In this document: positions 17,036-26,182 of the stretch, in pieces
Numbering within the stretch: position 1 is the first letter of the stretch
How the letters are laid out: each line of letters starts with the position of its first letter
Origin: Cohnella baijiui
GTDB lineage: Bacteria; Bacillota; Bacilli; Paenibacillales; Paenibacillaceae
Length of the DNA stretch: 64,000 bases
Reading direction: 5' to 3'
Assembly: GCF_020731285.1 (NCBI RefSeq)
Contig: NZ_JAJFOW010000015.1
Span: 1-64,000, forward strand
Program-made: the position numbers and the translations under genes
Notes under the pieces: generated by a model
The model's input: only the letters and a program-made list of their open reading frames with translations
What the model was told of the DNA's origin: nothing
Databases searched by the model: none

Positions 17036-17137
17036 GTCATACAGAATGTATAAGTTTTATCCTTATCCATATCTGTATGACCTCCGATAAAAACGTGCCG
17101 CCATCTTCCTTGAAGACGGCGGAGCCGTTTTTACTTG
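17036..17137 (+). repeat. Two-hairpin element, copy 1
   Basis: 102 bp. Hairpin 1 is GTCATACAGA...TCTGTATGAC with a loop of about 25 nt. Hairpin 2 is AAAAACG...CGTTTTT, with an inner helix CCGCC..TCTTC / GAAGA..GGCGG. Other copies are at 27542, 45377 (minus), 57930 and 61215. It lies between a terminator and the kinase-regulator-transporter operon, in the operon's orientation, 140 bp before the first start codon. Confidence 0.9.
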
Positions 17138-17277
17138 GGCATGAGGAAACGTTCATCCACCCGAATCCCCCGCCTCCGGCAGGAGATCCCCAAATCGCGC
17201 CGAATACTGTTTGCAGTGAAACGTAAGATGAAGTAGAGTGACCGCTTCCGTCAACAAGGGACTTCAACCATGGGGTG

Positions 17278-19083
17278 ATGGGCGTGCGCACCAATCGTTC
17301 GATGGATGCTTTGGCGGCAAAGGCCATTCATGGGAAAACCGTTCTCCGCAAATGGCTGCTCAACGTTTTCGGCATTTCCTCGCTCCGCAAAAGAATCGTG
17401 GTTTTCCTGACGGCGGGTATTTTGGGCTGCTCCGTGTTAATGGCGGCGGTCTCGTACAACGCCATCAGCACGATGCAGCAGAACAAGATCAAAACCTCCA
17501 TGGCTTTCGATTTGTACCAGCAATCCATGAAGCTCACCCAAATCTATAACAACCTGCTCCAAGTGACGCAGCAAATGACGCCGGAAGGCAACGTCGGCCA
17601 CTTGATGGAATCGTACTCCTCCGCCAGCGATTCCTACAGCCGCTATCTCTTGAAGCTCAACATCTCCTACAATATCGGGCTGATCACGTTTTCGAATCCG
17701 GCCATGGAGCTGGTGATGTACTACAGCCCCGAAGACAAGCAAGCCGCGTATGCGAATCTGCCGCTGCGCGAAGATTTTGCGATGCGCGCTCTGCCCAACG
17801 TGGCCGGATACGCGGATATCCAGTATCAGCCGCCGCATTTGTCGCTATGCAGGTTCAGCGATGACCAAGTTGTTTCGGTTACTCGTGAAATCGCTTTCTC
17901 CGACGGCACGCGCAAAGTCATTTACGTCGAGGCCAGATCCGATATCGCGACGGACATCAACGCCCTGTCCAACAGCGTGAACATGCCGTACGTGCTGGTC
18001 TTGACCGACCGGGAGGGGGAGGTGCGGTACAGCAGCAACCAAGAGGTCTTTGCGCCCGGCCGGAGCCTGGTCCTGAAGGGAACCTCGGGCACAACGGACG
18101 GCTACCTATGGAACCGGGCGGAGAGCGAAAACGGATACGGCATGACCCTCCTGCTTCCCGTGACCAGCTACAATCACGAACTGTACGCTTGGAAAAACCA
18201 CATGTTTTTGATCCTCGGCCTCGCCTTGTTGATCATGCTGTCGATCGCGCTGCTGCTGCTGCGTCTGATCAACCGGCCGCTGCGCATGTTCGAATCGGAA
18301 ATGGAGGCGCTCGGCCAGGGCCATATGGACGCCATGTCCTATCGCACGGGCATCTCCGAGTTCGATAGGCTGTTCGACCAGTTCGATCACATGAAGCGGC
18401 AGATTCAGCAATTGATCGTCGACGTGGAGCAAAAGGAAAAGCGGCGGCATCAGCTGGAAATCGAGAAGCTCGCCTATCAGATCAACCCTCATTTTCTGAT
18501 GAACGCGCTGAATTCGGTTCGTTGGCTGGCGGTCATGCATCGGCAGGCGGACATCGACAAGTTCGTTTCCTCGCTCATTTTTTTGCTGAACTACAATTTA
18601 GGGAAATCCCAGGAGACGGCGACCCTCCGGACGGAAACGAAGGTCATGCGCGCCTATCTGGACCTGCAGCAAATGAGGTACGACTTCGAAGTGAAGCTGG
18701 ACCTGGTGGAGGGCAGCTATCTCGATTGCCCGGTCGCCCGATTCATCCTGCAGCCGATCGTAGAGAATGCGGTCTGCCACGGCCTGGACGAACACGGCAA
18801 GCTGGAAATCAGCATCTCGCCCGATGAAGCGGCTCATATCGCCACCGTCGTCATTCGCGACGACGGCAAGGGACTGAGCCAGGAGATGCTGGTACTGCTG
18901 CGGCGCGAAGCGCCCGATCCACCCGATCCGCAGCAGACGGGCTGGGGGATCGGCTTGCGGTATGTCCGATCGATGCTGAAATCCTTTTACGGGGACGAAG
19001 CGCGCCTGCACATCGACAGCACGCCAAGCCTGGGAACGACGGTTACGATGCATCTTCCCTATGGAAAGGAGAATGCGATGTGA
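17278..19083 (+). CDS. YesM-type sensor histidine kinase
   Basis: About 601 residues. Membrane helices lie at about 40-62 and 308-332, flanking a roughly 245-residue extracellular sensor. A HAMP-like segment (LINRPLRMFESEMEALGQG) and coiled coil follow. The His_kinase domain has the YesM-type box LAYQINPHFLMNALNSVRWL, with the phosphoacceptor His. The ATP-binding domain has LQPIVENAVCHGL (N box), RDDGKGL and GWGIGLRYVRSML. It should phosphorylate the AraC-type regulator encoded next; their genes overlap by four bases. Such pairs sense extracellular oligosaccharides and switch on the adjacent importer. ATG 17278 and GTG 17275/17284 are all possible starts. The copy-1 two-hairpin element lies in its leader. 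Confidence 0.93.
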   Translation: MGVRTNRSMDALAAKAIHGKTVLRKWLLNVFGISSLRKRIVVFLTAGILGCSVLMAAVSYNAISTMQQNKIKTSMAFDLYQQSMKLTQIYNNLLQVTQQMTPEGNVGHLMESYSSASDSYSRYLLKLNISYNIGLITFSNPAMELVMYYSPEDKQAAYANLPLREDFAMRALPNVAGYADIQYQPPHLSLCRFSDDQVVSVTREIAFSDGTRKVIYVEARSDIATDINALSNSVNMPYVLVLTDREGEVRYSSNQEVFAPGRSLVLKGTSGTTDGYLWNRAESENGYGMTLLLPVTSYNHELYAWKNHMFLILGLALLIMLSIALLLLRLINRPLRMFESEMEALGQGHMDAMSYRTGISEFDRLFDQFDHMKRQIQQLIVDVEQKEKRRHQLEIEKLAYQINPHFLMNALNSVRWLAVMHRQADIDKFVSSLIFLLNYNLGKSQETATLRTETKVMRAYLDLQQMRYDFEVKLDLVEGSYLDCPVARFILQPIVENAVCHGLDEHGKLEISISPDEAAHIATVVIRDDGKGLSQEMLVLLRREAPDPPDPQQTGWGIGLRYVRSMLKSFYGDEARLHIDSTPSLGTTVTMHLPYGKENAM

Positions 19084-20168
19084 TTCGCGTCTTGATTGTC
19101 GATGACGATAAGCTCGCGCGCAAAGGCCTGATTTCCATCATGCCCTGGTCCGCCCACGGCATGACCGTCGCCGGAGAAGCGGCGAACGGTGCCAAAGCGC
19201 TGGAGTTTCTGGATCAGCAGGCCGCAGATCTGCTGTTCGTGGATCTCTCCATGCCCGTGATGTCGGGCTTGGAGCTGATCCAGGCGGCGCGCGGCAAGTA
19301 CCCGGATTTGCGGTTCGTCATGCTCACGTTTCATGAAGAATTCGAGCATGTGCAGGCGGCTTACCGGATGGGCGTTCTCGATTATATTTCCAAAGCGCGC
19401 ATGGAGCTGGAAGATAACGAGCAAATCCTGGCGCGCATCCGGCACAAGCTGGCGAACGAACCGGAACACCCGATGACGGTGCCCCCGTCCGCGCAGCCTG
19501 CCTCCATCGGCCCAACGGCGGAGAAGGCGGAGCGGAACGCGCCTCCCCCGGACGAAGCGCAATGGCGGAAGCTGGAGCAAGACTGGCGTTCGCCCTACTG
19601 GCTGTATGACAAAGCCGTCTTTGATCGCTTGTGCGGGCAAACCGAAGCTTCGAACGCGTCCGTTCGGCGTCTGGAGGGGCTGTTCCTCCGCGTGATCTCG
19701 CAGATGGAGGCCGCCCTGCAACTGGAGGCGGAGTTCAGGCTGGAGGCGGAAGACCTCCGGTCGGCGATCGAGCGGATTCGTCAATACCGGAAGCGGATCT
19801 ACGCGCAGGTTGCGAGATCGACCGATCTGACGGCAACGGCGATCTGCATCCTCAAGGCCGTGCTGTACATTCGCGAGCAAGCGGCGAGGCCGCTGCATGC
19901 CGAGGACGTCGCCGAGCATGTGAACATGAGCCGAAGCTACTTTTGCCAAATTTTCAAAAAGCTGACCGGGTCCACGTTTCATGATTATTTGCGGCAAGAG
20001 CGGATTCGTACCGCCGAACGGCTCTTGCGGGAGACAGATCGTTCCGTGGCATGGGTGGCCAATGCCGTCGGGTACGGCGACTCGAAATATTTCTCGCACA
20101 TTTTCTATGAACAAAACCGGCTGCACCCCTCCGAATTCCGCGCCCAGTTCCACAGGGGGGACGATTGA
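19080..20168 (+). CDS. AraC-type response regulator (YesN-like)
   Basis: 362 residues. The receiver (1-120) has DDD8-10, the phosphoacceptor Asp55 in FVDLSMPVMSG, and Lys in LDYISKARME. A variable linker rich in Pro/Glu follows (about 130-250). The AraC DNA-binding domain (about 255-358) has two helix-turn-helix units: AEDVAEHVNMSRSYFCQIFK then FHDYLRQERIRTAERLL and SVAWVANAVGYGDSKYFSHI. GTG 19080 overlaps the kinase stop. It probably activates the binding-protein/permease genes that follow in response to the kinase. No specific operator could be identified. Confidence 0.94.
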   Translation: MIRVLIVDDDKLARKGLISIMPWSAHGMTVAGEAANGAKALEFLDQQAADLLFVDLSMPVMSGLELIQAARGKYPDLRFVMLTFHEEFEHVQAAYRMGVLDYISKARMELEDNEQILARIRHKLANEPEHPMTVPPSAQPASIGPTAEKAERNAPPPDEAQWRKLEQDWRSPYWLYDKAVFDRLCGQTEASNASVRRLEGLFLRVISQMEAALQLEAEFRLEAEDLRSAIERIRQYRKRIYAQVARSTDLTATAICILKAVLYIREQAARPLHAEDVAEHVNMSRSYFCQIFKKLTGSTFHDYLRQERIRTAERLLRETDRSVAWVANAVGYGDSKYFSHIFYEQNRLHPSEFRAQFHRGDD

Positions 20169-20296
20169 TCGCTGCGAATCGATCAAATACCCGCCTTGAT
20201 CCGCGAATTATCCGATCAACACGATACATCCTTCCGACTTCCGGGAGCAGCCTCCAAGGTACAATGGGGGTGAGCAGATTAAAGGGAGGGATTCGA

Positions 20297-22027
20297 TTGA
20301 AAAGAAAGACGGCCAGCGTTCTGCTGGCAGCCGGGCTTGCGATCAGCATGGCAGCTTGTTCTTCCTCCAATTCATCCAACTCGTCCAGCTCGTCCAACTC
20401 ATCCAACGAAACGAAAGCGCCTTCATCCGAAAGTTCGCCGGCATTGTCGGGAGACGATCTAGCGTTTTACAAATTTCCGAAGCCCGTCGACGTCCACGTC
20501 GGCATGGTCGTGGATCCGACAGACAAGACGCTGCCGCAGGGCGACAGCGCCAACAACAACCAATACACGCGTTATCTCAAGGAAAAGTACAACATCAATG
20601 TGATCGTGGATTGGACGGCGGCGACCGGCAACGATTACAAGCAAAAAGTCAGTCTGTCCATCGCTTCGGGCAAGCTGCCGGACGGGATGGTCGTCGACGA
20701 CCGCTCCTTTATGACCAAAGCCGCCAGCTCGGGACTCCTCTACGACATCTCCGACCTATTCCAGCAGTACGCCTCTTCCCAGGTCAAAGAAATCATGGAA
20801 AGCACGCAAGGGCGCGCGATGGAGAACGCGAGCTACAAAGGCAAAATGGTGTCGCTCCCCAACATTACGGTCGATACCGACGGCGTCCACATCATGTGGA
20901 TCCGCAAGGATTGGCTCGACAAGCTGAATTTGCCGGTACCCAAGACGCTAAGCGACGTGGAGAAGACCGCGAAGGCCTTCATCGACAACAAGTTGGGAGG
21001 GGCCAATACGATCGGCATCGCCGGCCCGTCCAAGAATACATTCCCTTATGCGACGTTCCTCGTGTCCTCCAACAACATGGGCGGATTCGATCCGGTGTTC
21101 GGCGCCATGGACGCTTATCCGGGATATTGGCTGGATAACGGGGACGGCTCGGTCACCTACGGCACCCTGACGGACAGCACGAAGAAGACGCTGACCTTGC
21201 TCGCCGATTGGTACAAGAAAGGACTCATCGATCCGGAGGTAGGCACCCGCGACAACGTGGGCGATCCGATCAACGCGAACCAGGCGGGCATCTTCTTCGG
21301 CCCGTGGTGGAACGGCGGTTACGGCAACGGGGACTCCTTCAAGAACGATCCGACCGCCAACTGGCAGGCCTATCCCGTGTACTCGGACGATGGCAAATGG
21401 AACGCGCATATGAAGACCACGGGAAGCACCTATACCCTGATCAGCAAAAACGCGAAGCCGGACGTCGTCAAGGCCATTCTCGTGATGAACAACGCGCTTG
21501 TCCGCGACGAGTCGACGTTCGACCTCTCCGTCGCCGTAGGCTGGTATCCGCTGCGCAACGTCATGGCGGCGGCCAATGAGACGGAATACGAATATGCCGA
21601 GCTGCTCAAAGTGCTGAAAGGCGAGACCAAGCCCGAAGATTACAACAAGCCGAACAGCTTGTACAAGTTGATGTACTCGGATGCGAAGAAAGTGCAGAGC
21701 GTCGTGAAGGCGCCATTCGACGACCTGAGCGTCAGCAACTTCAACATGACCAACTTCGGCGACTTCCAGCGGATGTACTCGCTCCTGATCGGGGACCGTC
21801 CGTACGCGACCACGCCAATCGACAAGAAGGTATACAGCGTCACTTACAATCAAACGCCGACGATGGAAACGAAGTGGGCGAACCTGAAGAAGATGGAGGA
21901 CGAGACCGTCCTGAAAATCATCCTGGGCCAAGCGTCCGTCGATTCGTTCGACACCTTCGTGAAAAACTGGAAGGCGCAGGGCGGAGACGAGATTACCAAG
22001 GAAGTGGCGGAACTTCTCAAAAAATAA
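20297..22027 (+). CDS. Extracellular solute-binding lipoprotein (LplA/YtcQ type)
   Basis: 577 residues from TTG 20297, which follows AAGGGAGGG with ideal spacing. The signal peptide starts MKRKTASVLLAAGLA and ends in the lipobox MAAC, so Cys is lipidated and the protein is tethered outside the membrane. A Ser/Asn-rich linker follows (CSSSNSSNSS). The rest has the features of large CUT1 oligosaccharide-binding proteins: DDRSFMTKAASSGLLYDIS, GKMVSLPNITVDTDG and MWIRKDWLDKLNLPVPKTL. It delivers the ligand to the permeases at 22110 and 23015. A longer upstream open frame (to 20165) overlaps the regulator and is not used. The ligand is probably an oligosaccharide; its identity is unknown. Confidence 0.93.
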   Translation: MKRKTASVLLAAGLAISMAACSSSNSSNSSSSSNSSNETKAPSSESSPALSGDDLAFYKFPKPVDVHVGMVVDPTDKTLPQGDSANNNQYTRYLKEKYNINVIVDWTAATGNDYKQKVSLSIASGKLPDGMVVDDRSFMTKAASSGLLYDISDLFQQYASSQVKEIMESTQGRAMENASYKGKMVSLPNITVDTDGVHIMWIRKDWLDKLNLPVPKTLSDVEKTAKAFIDNKLGGANTIGIAGPSKNTFPYATFLVSSNNMGGFDPVFGAMDAYPGYWLDNGDGSVTYGTLTDSTKKTLTLLADWYKKGLIDPEVGTRDNVGDPINANQAGIFFGPWWNGGYGNGDSFKNDPTANWQAYPVYSDDGKWNAHMKTTGSTYTLISKNAKPDVVKAILVMNNALVRDESTFDLSVAVGWYPLRNVMAAANETEYEYAELLKVLKGETKPEDYNKPNSLYKLMYSDAKKVQSVVKAPFDDLSVSNFNMTNFGDFQRMYSLLIGDRPYATTPIDKKVYSVTYNQTPTMETKWANLKKMEDETVLKIILGQASVDSFDTFVKNWKAQGGDEITKEVAELLKK

Positions 22028-22034
22028 CGCGCGA

Positions 22035-22076
22035 AGCTTGCAAAAGGCGTTGGCGGGGTCAATGCCTTTTGCAGCT
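22035..22076 (+). other. Intercistronic hairpin between binding protein and permease genes
   Basis: GCAAAAGGC pairs with GCCTTTTGC around a 15-nt loop, extended by AGCT on both sides. There is no T-run. Hairpins here typically protect the abundant binding-protein mRNA and lower permease expression. Confidence 0.6.
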
Positions 22077-22109
22077 TTGGAAGCTTTCCGATGATTGGGG
22101 GCAACTGCG

Positions 22110-23000
22110 ATGCGGAAAATGGGGCTTCAAAAGCATTATTATTTGATGCTGCTTCCCGGCATGATTTGGTTGATCTTGTTCAGCATCGTGCCGATGTTAG
22201 GCATCGTCATGGCGTTCCAAAATTATAATCCGGGACAAGGCTTATTCCGTTCCGAGTGGGTCGGGCTGGATAATTTCAAATATATGTTTCAATTGGGCGA
22301 CAGCCGAACGGTGATCCTCAACACGTTTATTATCGCGGTCGGCAAGATCGTGCTCGGTTTAGTGGTGCCGCTTGTATTTGCGATTTTGCTCAACGAGCTG
22401 ACCCACTTGCGGTTCAAAAAACTCGTTCAGACGGTCGTTTACTTGCCGCACTTCCTGTCCTGGGTCATCATGGCGACGATCGTGATCGGCATTTTCGGCT
22501 ATTACGGCGTCGCGAATACGATCGTTCAGGCGTTCGGGGGGCATCCCAAGCTATTTATGGCGGATGCTGGCATCTTCCGCCAGCTGGTCATCGGGACCGA
22601 CGTGTGGAAGGAGTTCGGCTACAACGCCATCATCTATCTCGCGGCCCTGACGGGCGTCAACCTGAATCTGTATGAAGCGGCCGCCATCGACGGGGCGAAT
22701 CGTTGGCAGCTCATCCGGCACGTGACCCTTCCGGCGCTGTCGACGACCGTCGTACTGCTGGGCGTACTAAGCCTTGGCAACGTGCTGAACGCGGGATTCG
22801 ATCAGGTCTACAATCTGTACAATCCGCTGGTGTATTCGACGGGCGATATTCTCGATACGTGGGTTTACCGGTTGGGACTGCAAAATCTTCAATTCTCGCT
22901 CGCGACGGCCGCGGGATTGTTCAAGTCGGTCATCAGCTTCGTGCTCATTTTCATTTCCTACCGGCTGGCGTATCGGTACGCCGATTATACGGTGTTTTAA
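22110..23000 (+). CDS. ABC sugar transporter permease (LplB/YteP type)
   Basis: 296 residues with six predicted membrane helices. The start MRKMGLQKHYYLMLLPGMIW and the segment GLDNFKYMF are typical of the LplB group of CUT1 permeases. The EAA loop that contacts the ATPase is visible: YEAAAIDGANRWQLIRHVTL, then PALSTTVVLL. It ends YADYTVF. It forms the channel with the permease at 23015. ATG 22110 follows GGGGGC with good spacing. No ATPase is encoded nearby; a shared MsmX-like ATPase elsewhere in the genome probably drives import. Confidence 0.94.
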   Translation: MRKMGLQKHYYLMLLPGMIWLILFSIVPMLGIVMAFQNYNPGQGLFRSEWVGLDNFKYMFQLGDSRTVILNTFIIAVGKIVLGLVVPLVFAILLNELTHLRFKKLVQTVVYLPHFLSWVIMATIVIGIFGYYGVANTIVQAFGGHPKLFMADAGIFRQLVIGTDVWKEFGYNAIIYLAALTGVNLNLYEAAAIDGANRWQLIRHVTLPALSTTVVLLGVLSLGNVLNAGFDQVYNLYNPLVYSTGDILDTWVYRLGLQNLQFSLATAAGLFKSVISFVLIFISYRLAYRYADYTVF

Positions 23001-23014
23001 AGGGGGGATTGGCC

Positions 23015-23902
23015 TTGGTTCGCAATAAAACGCTAGGCTCCAGGACGTTCGATACAGCCAACGTGGTCCTCCAGGTGTTACTGCTGCTCAGCTGCCTGTA
23101 CCCGCTCTGGTATACCCTCTGCGTATCCATCTCCAACAAATCGGCCGCGAATGCGGGTCTGGTGACGTTTTATCCGATCGGCTTCTCCTTGACGCCCTAC
23201 AAGGAAATCATCGGCGACAAGCTGTTCTTCAATTCCTTCTGGATTTCCATCCAACGAACCGTGCTGGGGACGATCTTCTCCATGCTCGTGACCGTTCTGA
23301 TGGCCTATCCGCTGGCCAGACCCCGAAGAGAATTTAAAATGCGCAATACGTTCATGTGGATCCTGGTCTTCTGCATGCTCTTCAACGGGGGCTTGATTCC
23401 CTGGTATCTCACCATCCAGCAATACCATTTGATCAACAGCATCTGGGCGCTGGTGCTCGGCGGCGGCGTGCCGATCTTCAACGTCATCCTGATCATGAAT
23501 TTCTTCCGCAATCTTCCGAAGGACTTGAACGAAGCGGCTATCGTGGACGGCGCCGGACCTTGGTCCATCCTGTTTCGCGTCTATATTCCCTGCTCGGTCC
23601 CCGTGCTTGCGGCGGTGGCTTTGTTCATCAGCGTGTACCACTGGAACGAGTTCTTCAACGGCCTGGTGCTCATGAACACGTCCGACAAATACCCGCTGCA
23701 AACTTATATCCAGCAGTTGGTCGTCAATATCCCGGTCGGCACTTCCCTCACCCCCGAACAGTACAAGAAGCTGTCCGAGTTGTCCAATCGGACGCTGAAT
23801 TCCGCCAAAGTGTTTATCGCCATGGTGCCGATGCTCGTTGTTTATCCGTTCCTGCAAAAGTATTTCGTGTCCGGCATTACGCTGGGGGCGGTAAAGGAAT
23901 AA
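23015..23902 (+). CDS. ABC sugar transporter permease (LplC/YtcP type)
   Basis: 295 residues with six membrane helices. The EAA loop reads LNEAAIVDGAGPWSILFRVY, and the C-terminus ends in the family pattern YFVSGITLGAVKE. TTG 23015 follows AAGGGGGGATT with six-base spacing; the open frame extends far upstream into the other permease but without a start signal. It pairs with the 22110 permease and receives substrate from the 20297 lipoprotein. A bidirectional terminator follows at 23964-23990, closing the five-gene operon that starts at 17278. Confidence 0.94.
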   Translation: MVRNKTLGSRTFDTANVVLQVLLLLSCLYPLWYTLCVSISNKSAANAGLVTFYPIGFSLTPYKEIIGDKLFFNSFWISIQRTVLGTIFSMLVTVLMAYPLARPRREFKMRNTFMWILVFCMLFNGGLIPWYLTIQQYHLINSIWALVLGGGVPIFNVILIMNFFRNLPKDLNEAAIVDGAGPWSILFRVYIPCSVPVLAAVALFISVYHWNEFFNGLVLMNTSDKYPLQTYIQQLVVNIPVGTSLTPEQYKKLSELSNRTLNSAKVFIAMVPMLVVYPFLQKYFVSGITLGAVKE

Positions 23903-23963
23903 GACGCTCGAGGGCGTATGAAATGGTGGAATTCGTTGAGAGCGGCGGGTCTCCGCCAACACG

Positions 23964-23990
23964 AAAGCCGACCATCCGGTCGGCTTTTTG
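23964..23990. terminator. Bidirectional terminator
   Basis: AAAGCCGACC pairs with GGTCGGCTTT, with A-run and T-run on either side. It serves the importer operon (plus) and the SGNH lipoprotein gene (minus). Confidence 0.85.
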
Positions 23991-23998
23991 GCATGCTC

Positions 23999-25111
23999 TT
24001 ACGGGTTGATTACCGCCGAGATCGCCTCGGCATATTTTTCCGCCAAAAACCGGTATCCCGCATCGTTCGGGTGAACGCCGTCATAGGACACATATTGGGA
24101 GAAGCTGTCGTCGTTCCATTGCTTGGAAAGATCGATGAACGTACAGCCGGACACGCTCGCACAGGCATTCTGAATCGCTTGATTATAAGCCGCGTTATCT
24201 TCGTCGGACCGACCCTGAATGGCGATGATGCCGCTGGCGAACAGGGGCGTATTCGGCATCGCCTCTCTCATCGTTGCCAGATACTTCGCATAATCGGCCT
24301 GGTACTGCTCGGGCTCGATCCGTCCGACGGCGTTATAGCCGTAGACGGAGAGCACATAATCGGGATTCAGCTGAATGACGTCCGCTTGCACCCGATCCAA
24401 AGCGCTGTTCTTGACGGTGGCCGCGGTGGCGACGTCGACGTCGGTCTTGCCGATCCCTTGGTTGATGCTCTCGACACCCAGAAGTTCGCCAAGCACGGGC
24501 GTGATGGACGTTAATCCCGTATTGCTGGAGCCCGTTCCGTCAATGTAGCTGTGCCCCATGACGACCAAATTCTTTCTGTCGTCTTCGGGCTTCCGCACGT
24601 TGGCATCTTGGCCGACGTACAAGCCGCTGATTTCGCTGTAGTTCGTGAAAACAAACTCGATTTGATGCCACCCCGTAAGATCGTTGAATATCGGGATTTC
24701 ATTGTTCTCGGAGCCTTTGCCTTTATCGACTGCCAGCTTCCCGTCCACATAGATCGATACCGAGTCAAACGAAGCGCGATGCTTCAGAATGGCGAAAGAG
24801 CTGTCCGTTTCGATTTTGGCGCGCCTTCCGTACTGAGGGCGGTCCAAACTCGTCAGCCAGCCTTGCATCACGTCGCCCCAATCCTCCACGTTTATCTTTT
24901 TCCACGGGCCATTCGCATAAAGCCAGTCGGGGCTCGTCGCTCCGATCAGCTTCCTTGCCGCCGGATCGGTTGGGACGGAGCTGCCGTCTTGCGCGCCGGA
25001 TGGGGCTCCGATCGGGGTCTTGCTCTGGCATCCTGCAAGGACAACCAAGCCCAAGATCCCGGCGATGATCCGAAAAAAGATGCTGCGAGTTGCCGTTTCG
25101 ATTTCCGTCAC
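23999..25111 (-). CDS. SGNH/GDSL-type hydrolase lipoprotein
   Basis: About 370 residues. The N-terminus has a signal peptide ending LGLVVLAGC, a lipobox, so the enzyme is anchored outside the membrane. A region of about 130 residues (possible carbohydrate-binding jelly roll) precedes the SGNH domain. Block I reads VVMGHSYIDG, with the nucleophile Ser in GHSY instead of GDSL. Block II is INQGIGKTD, block III SVYGYNAV, and block V YDGVHPND, with the Asp/His pair. It probably deacylates a carbohydrate or glycoconjugate. The GTG start at 25111 follows GGAAGGA; the longer frame would overlap the divergent AraC gene and is rejected. It sits beside a sugar importer. Confidence 0.85.
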   Translation of the reverse strand: MTEIETATRSIFFRIIAGILGLVVLAGCQSKTPIGAPSGAQDGSSVPTDPAARKLIGATSPDWLYANGPWKKINVEDWGDVMQGWLTSLDRPQYGRRAKIETDSSFAILKHRASFDSVSIYVDGKLAVDKGKGSENNEIPIFNDLTGWHQIEFVFTNYSEISGLYVGQDANVRKPEDDRKNLVVMGHSYIDGTGSSNTGLTSITPVLGELLGVESINQGIGKTDVDVATAATVKNSALDRVQADVIQLNPDYVLSVYGYNAVGRIEPEQYQADYAKYLATMREAMPNTPLFASGIIAIQGRSDEDNAAYNQAIQNACASVSGCTFIDLSKQWNDDSFSQYVSYDGVHPNDAGYRFLAEKYAEAISAVINP

Positions 25112-25227
25112 CTCCTTGTTTCCTTCCGATGTTGAACTTAGTTTATCAACGGGAAAGATGACGTTCCTGTCTTTTTCTGCTGTTTCCCGCTGCCTTCGGA
25201 ATTTATAATGGAACTGAGGTGATACGC

Positions 25228-26076
25228 ATGGATTGGCCGACACGAATGGAAAACGCGCTGGATTTCATCGAAACCCATCTCATGGAAGAATCGCTATCCG
25301 TAGAGACCATCGCGAAGGCCTCGTTTTCCTCTCCCTTTCATTTTCAACGGATGTTTCATATGTGGACCGGCATTACGCTGGGCGAATACGTGAGAAAGCG
25401 CAAGCTGACGCTAGCCGCGCAGCAATTCGCCGCATCCTCCGCGAAGGTGGTCGATGTCGCGTTGCAGTTCGGCTACGAGTCCCCGGAGGCTTTCAGCAAG
25501 GCCTTCCGCAAAGTCCACGGAGTACCCCCTTCGGAAGCCCGTCAGACGGGCGTTCCCTTAAAAGCGTTCCCGCGCGTTTCTATACAGTTCTCCGAACCGG
25601 GAGAGGAACAAATCGATTATCGCATCGTCGACAAAGAAGCGTTCACGGTCGTCGGCAAATCCGCCGAGCTCGTTTGCGGGAACGAAGGCCGCAGCCGACC
25701 GTGGTTCTGGAAGGAATGCCGGCTGGACGGCACGCTCGCCAAGATCGAGGCGCTGGAAACGGATATGCCTTTGCTGGGCATTACCGCGAACTTCGATGAA
25801 GAATTCACCTACAGAATCGCCAGGGAAGCAGATCCTTCTTCCATGCCGGACGGGTTGATCTCATATACGATTCCGTCGGCTACCTGGGCCATCTTCTCTT
25901 GGGTCGGCCCGCTTCCCGATGCGATTCAGAATGGGTTCCGCAGCATCTATCGGGTTTGGTTCCCGGCCACCGATTTCGAGCATGCCGGGTTGCCCGAGAT
26001 CGAAGCGTATTTACCCGGAGACACCCGGTCGGAAGGCTATCGCTGCGAGGCTTGGATTCCGATTTTAAAGAAATAG
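25228..26076 (+). CDS. AraC-family regulator with GyrI-like effector domain
   Basis: 282 residues. The AraC domain is N-terminal (residues 5-105): SVETIAKASFSSPFHFQRMF, GITLGEYVRKRKLTLAAQQF and VVDVALQFGYESPEAFSKAF. Residues about 120-280 form a GyrI/BmrR-like small-molecule domain: RVSIQFSEPGEEQIDYRIVD, with the AFTVVGKSAELV strand and TWAIFSWVGPLPDAIQNGFR. This Rob/YdeE-type arrangement senses amphipathic compounds or antibiotics. ATG 25228 follows GAGGTGAT. It is divergent from the SGNH lipoprotein, sharing a 116-bp intergenic region. The inducer is unknown. Confidence 0.92.
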   Translation: MDWPTRMENALDFIETHLMEESLSVETIAKASFSSPFHFQRMFHMWTGITLGEYVRKRKLTLAAQQFAASSAKVVDVALQFGYESPEAFSKAFRKVHGVPPSEARQTGVPLKAFPRVSIQFSEPGEEQIDYRIVDKEAFTVVGKSAELVCGNEGRSRPWFWKECRLDGTLAKIEALETDMPLLGITANFDEEFTYRIAREADPSSMPDGLISYTIPSATWAIFSWVGPLPDAIQNGFRSIYRVWFPATDFEHAGLPEIEAYLPGDTRSEGYRCEAWIPILKK

Positions 26077-26182
26077 AAGCGTGGAACGATTTTCCTGCTC
26101 CCAAATTGACTATTGAGTCATGATGGGATATCATAATTTATTTAGTAAATAACTAACTTAGTATGAGGAAAGAGGGAAACCC

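Noticed and set aside
17036..17137. Two-hairpin element as an IS end or classical MITE
   Set aside because: The two outer ends are not inverted repeats of each other, and I could see no consistent target-site duplication. A mobile origin is not excluded.
22703..23014. N-terminal extension of the second permease (open frame from 22703)
   Set aside because: This region is the coding sequence of the first permease in another frame; the ribosome site and family length place the start at TTG 23015.
25112..25243. N-terminal extension of the SGNH lipoprotein
   Set aside because: It would overlap the divergent AraC gene's ribosome site and start, and would put 44 hydrophilic residues before the signal peptide.
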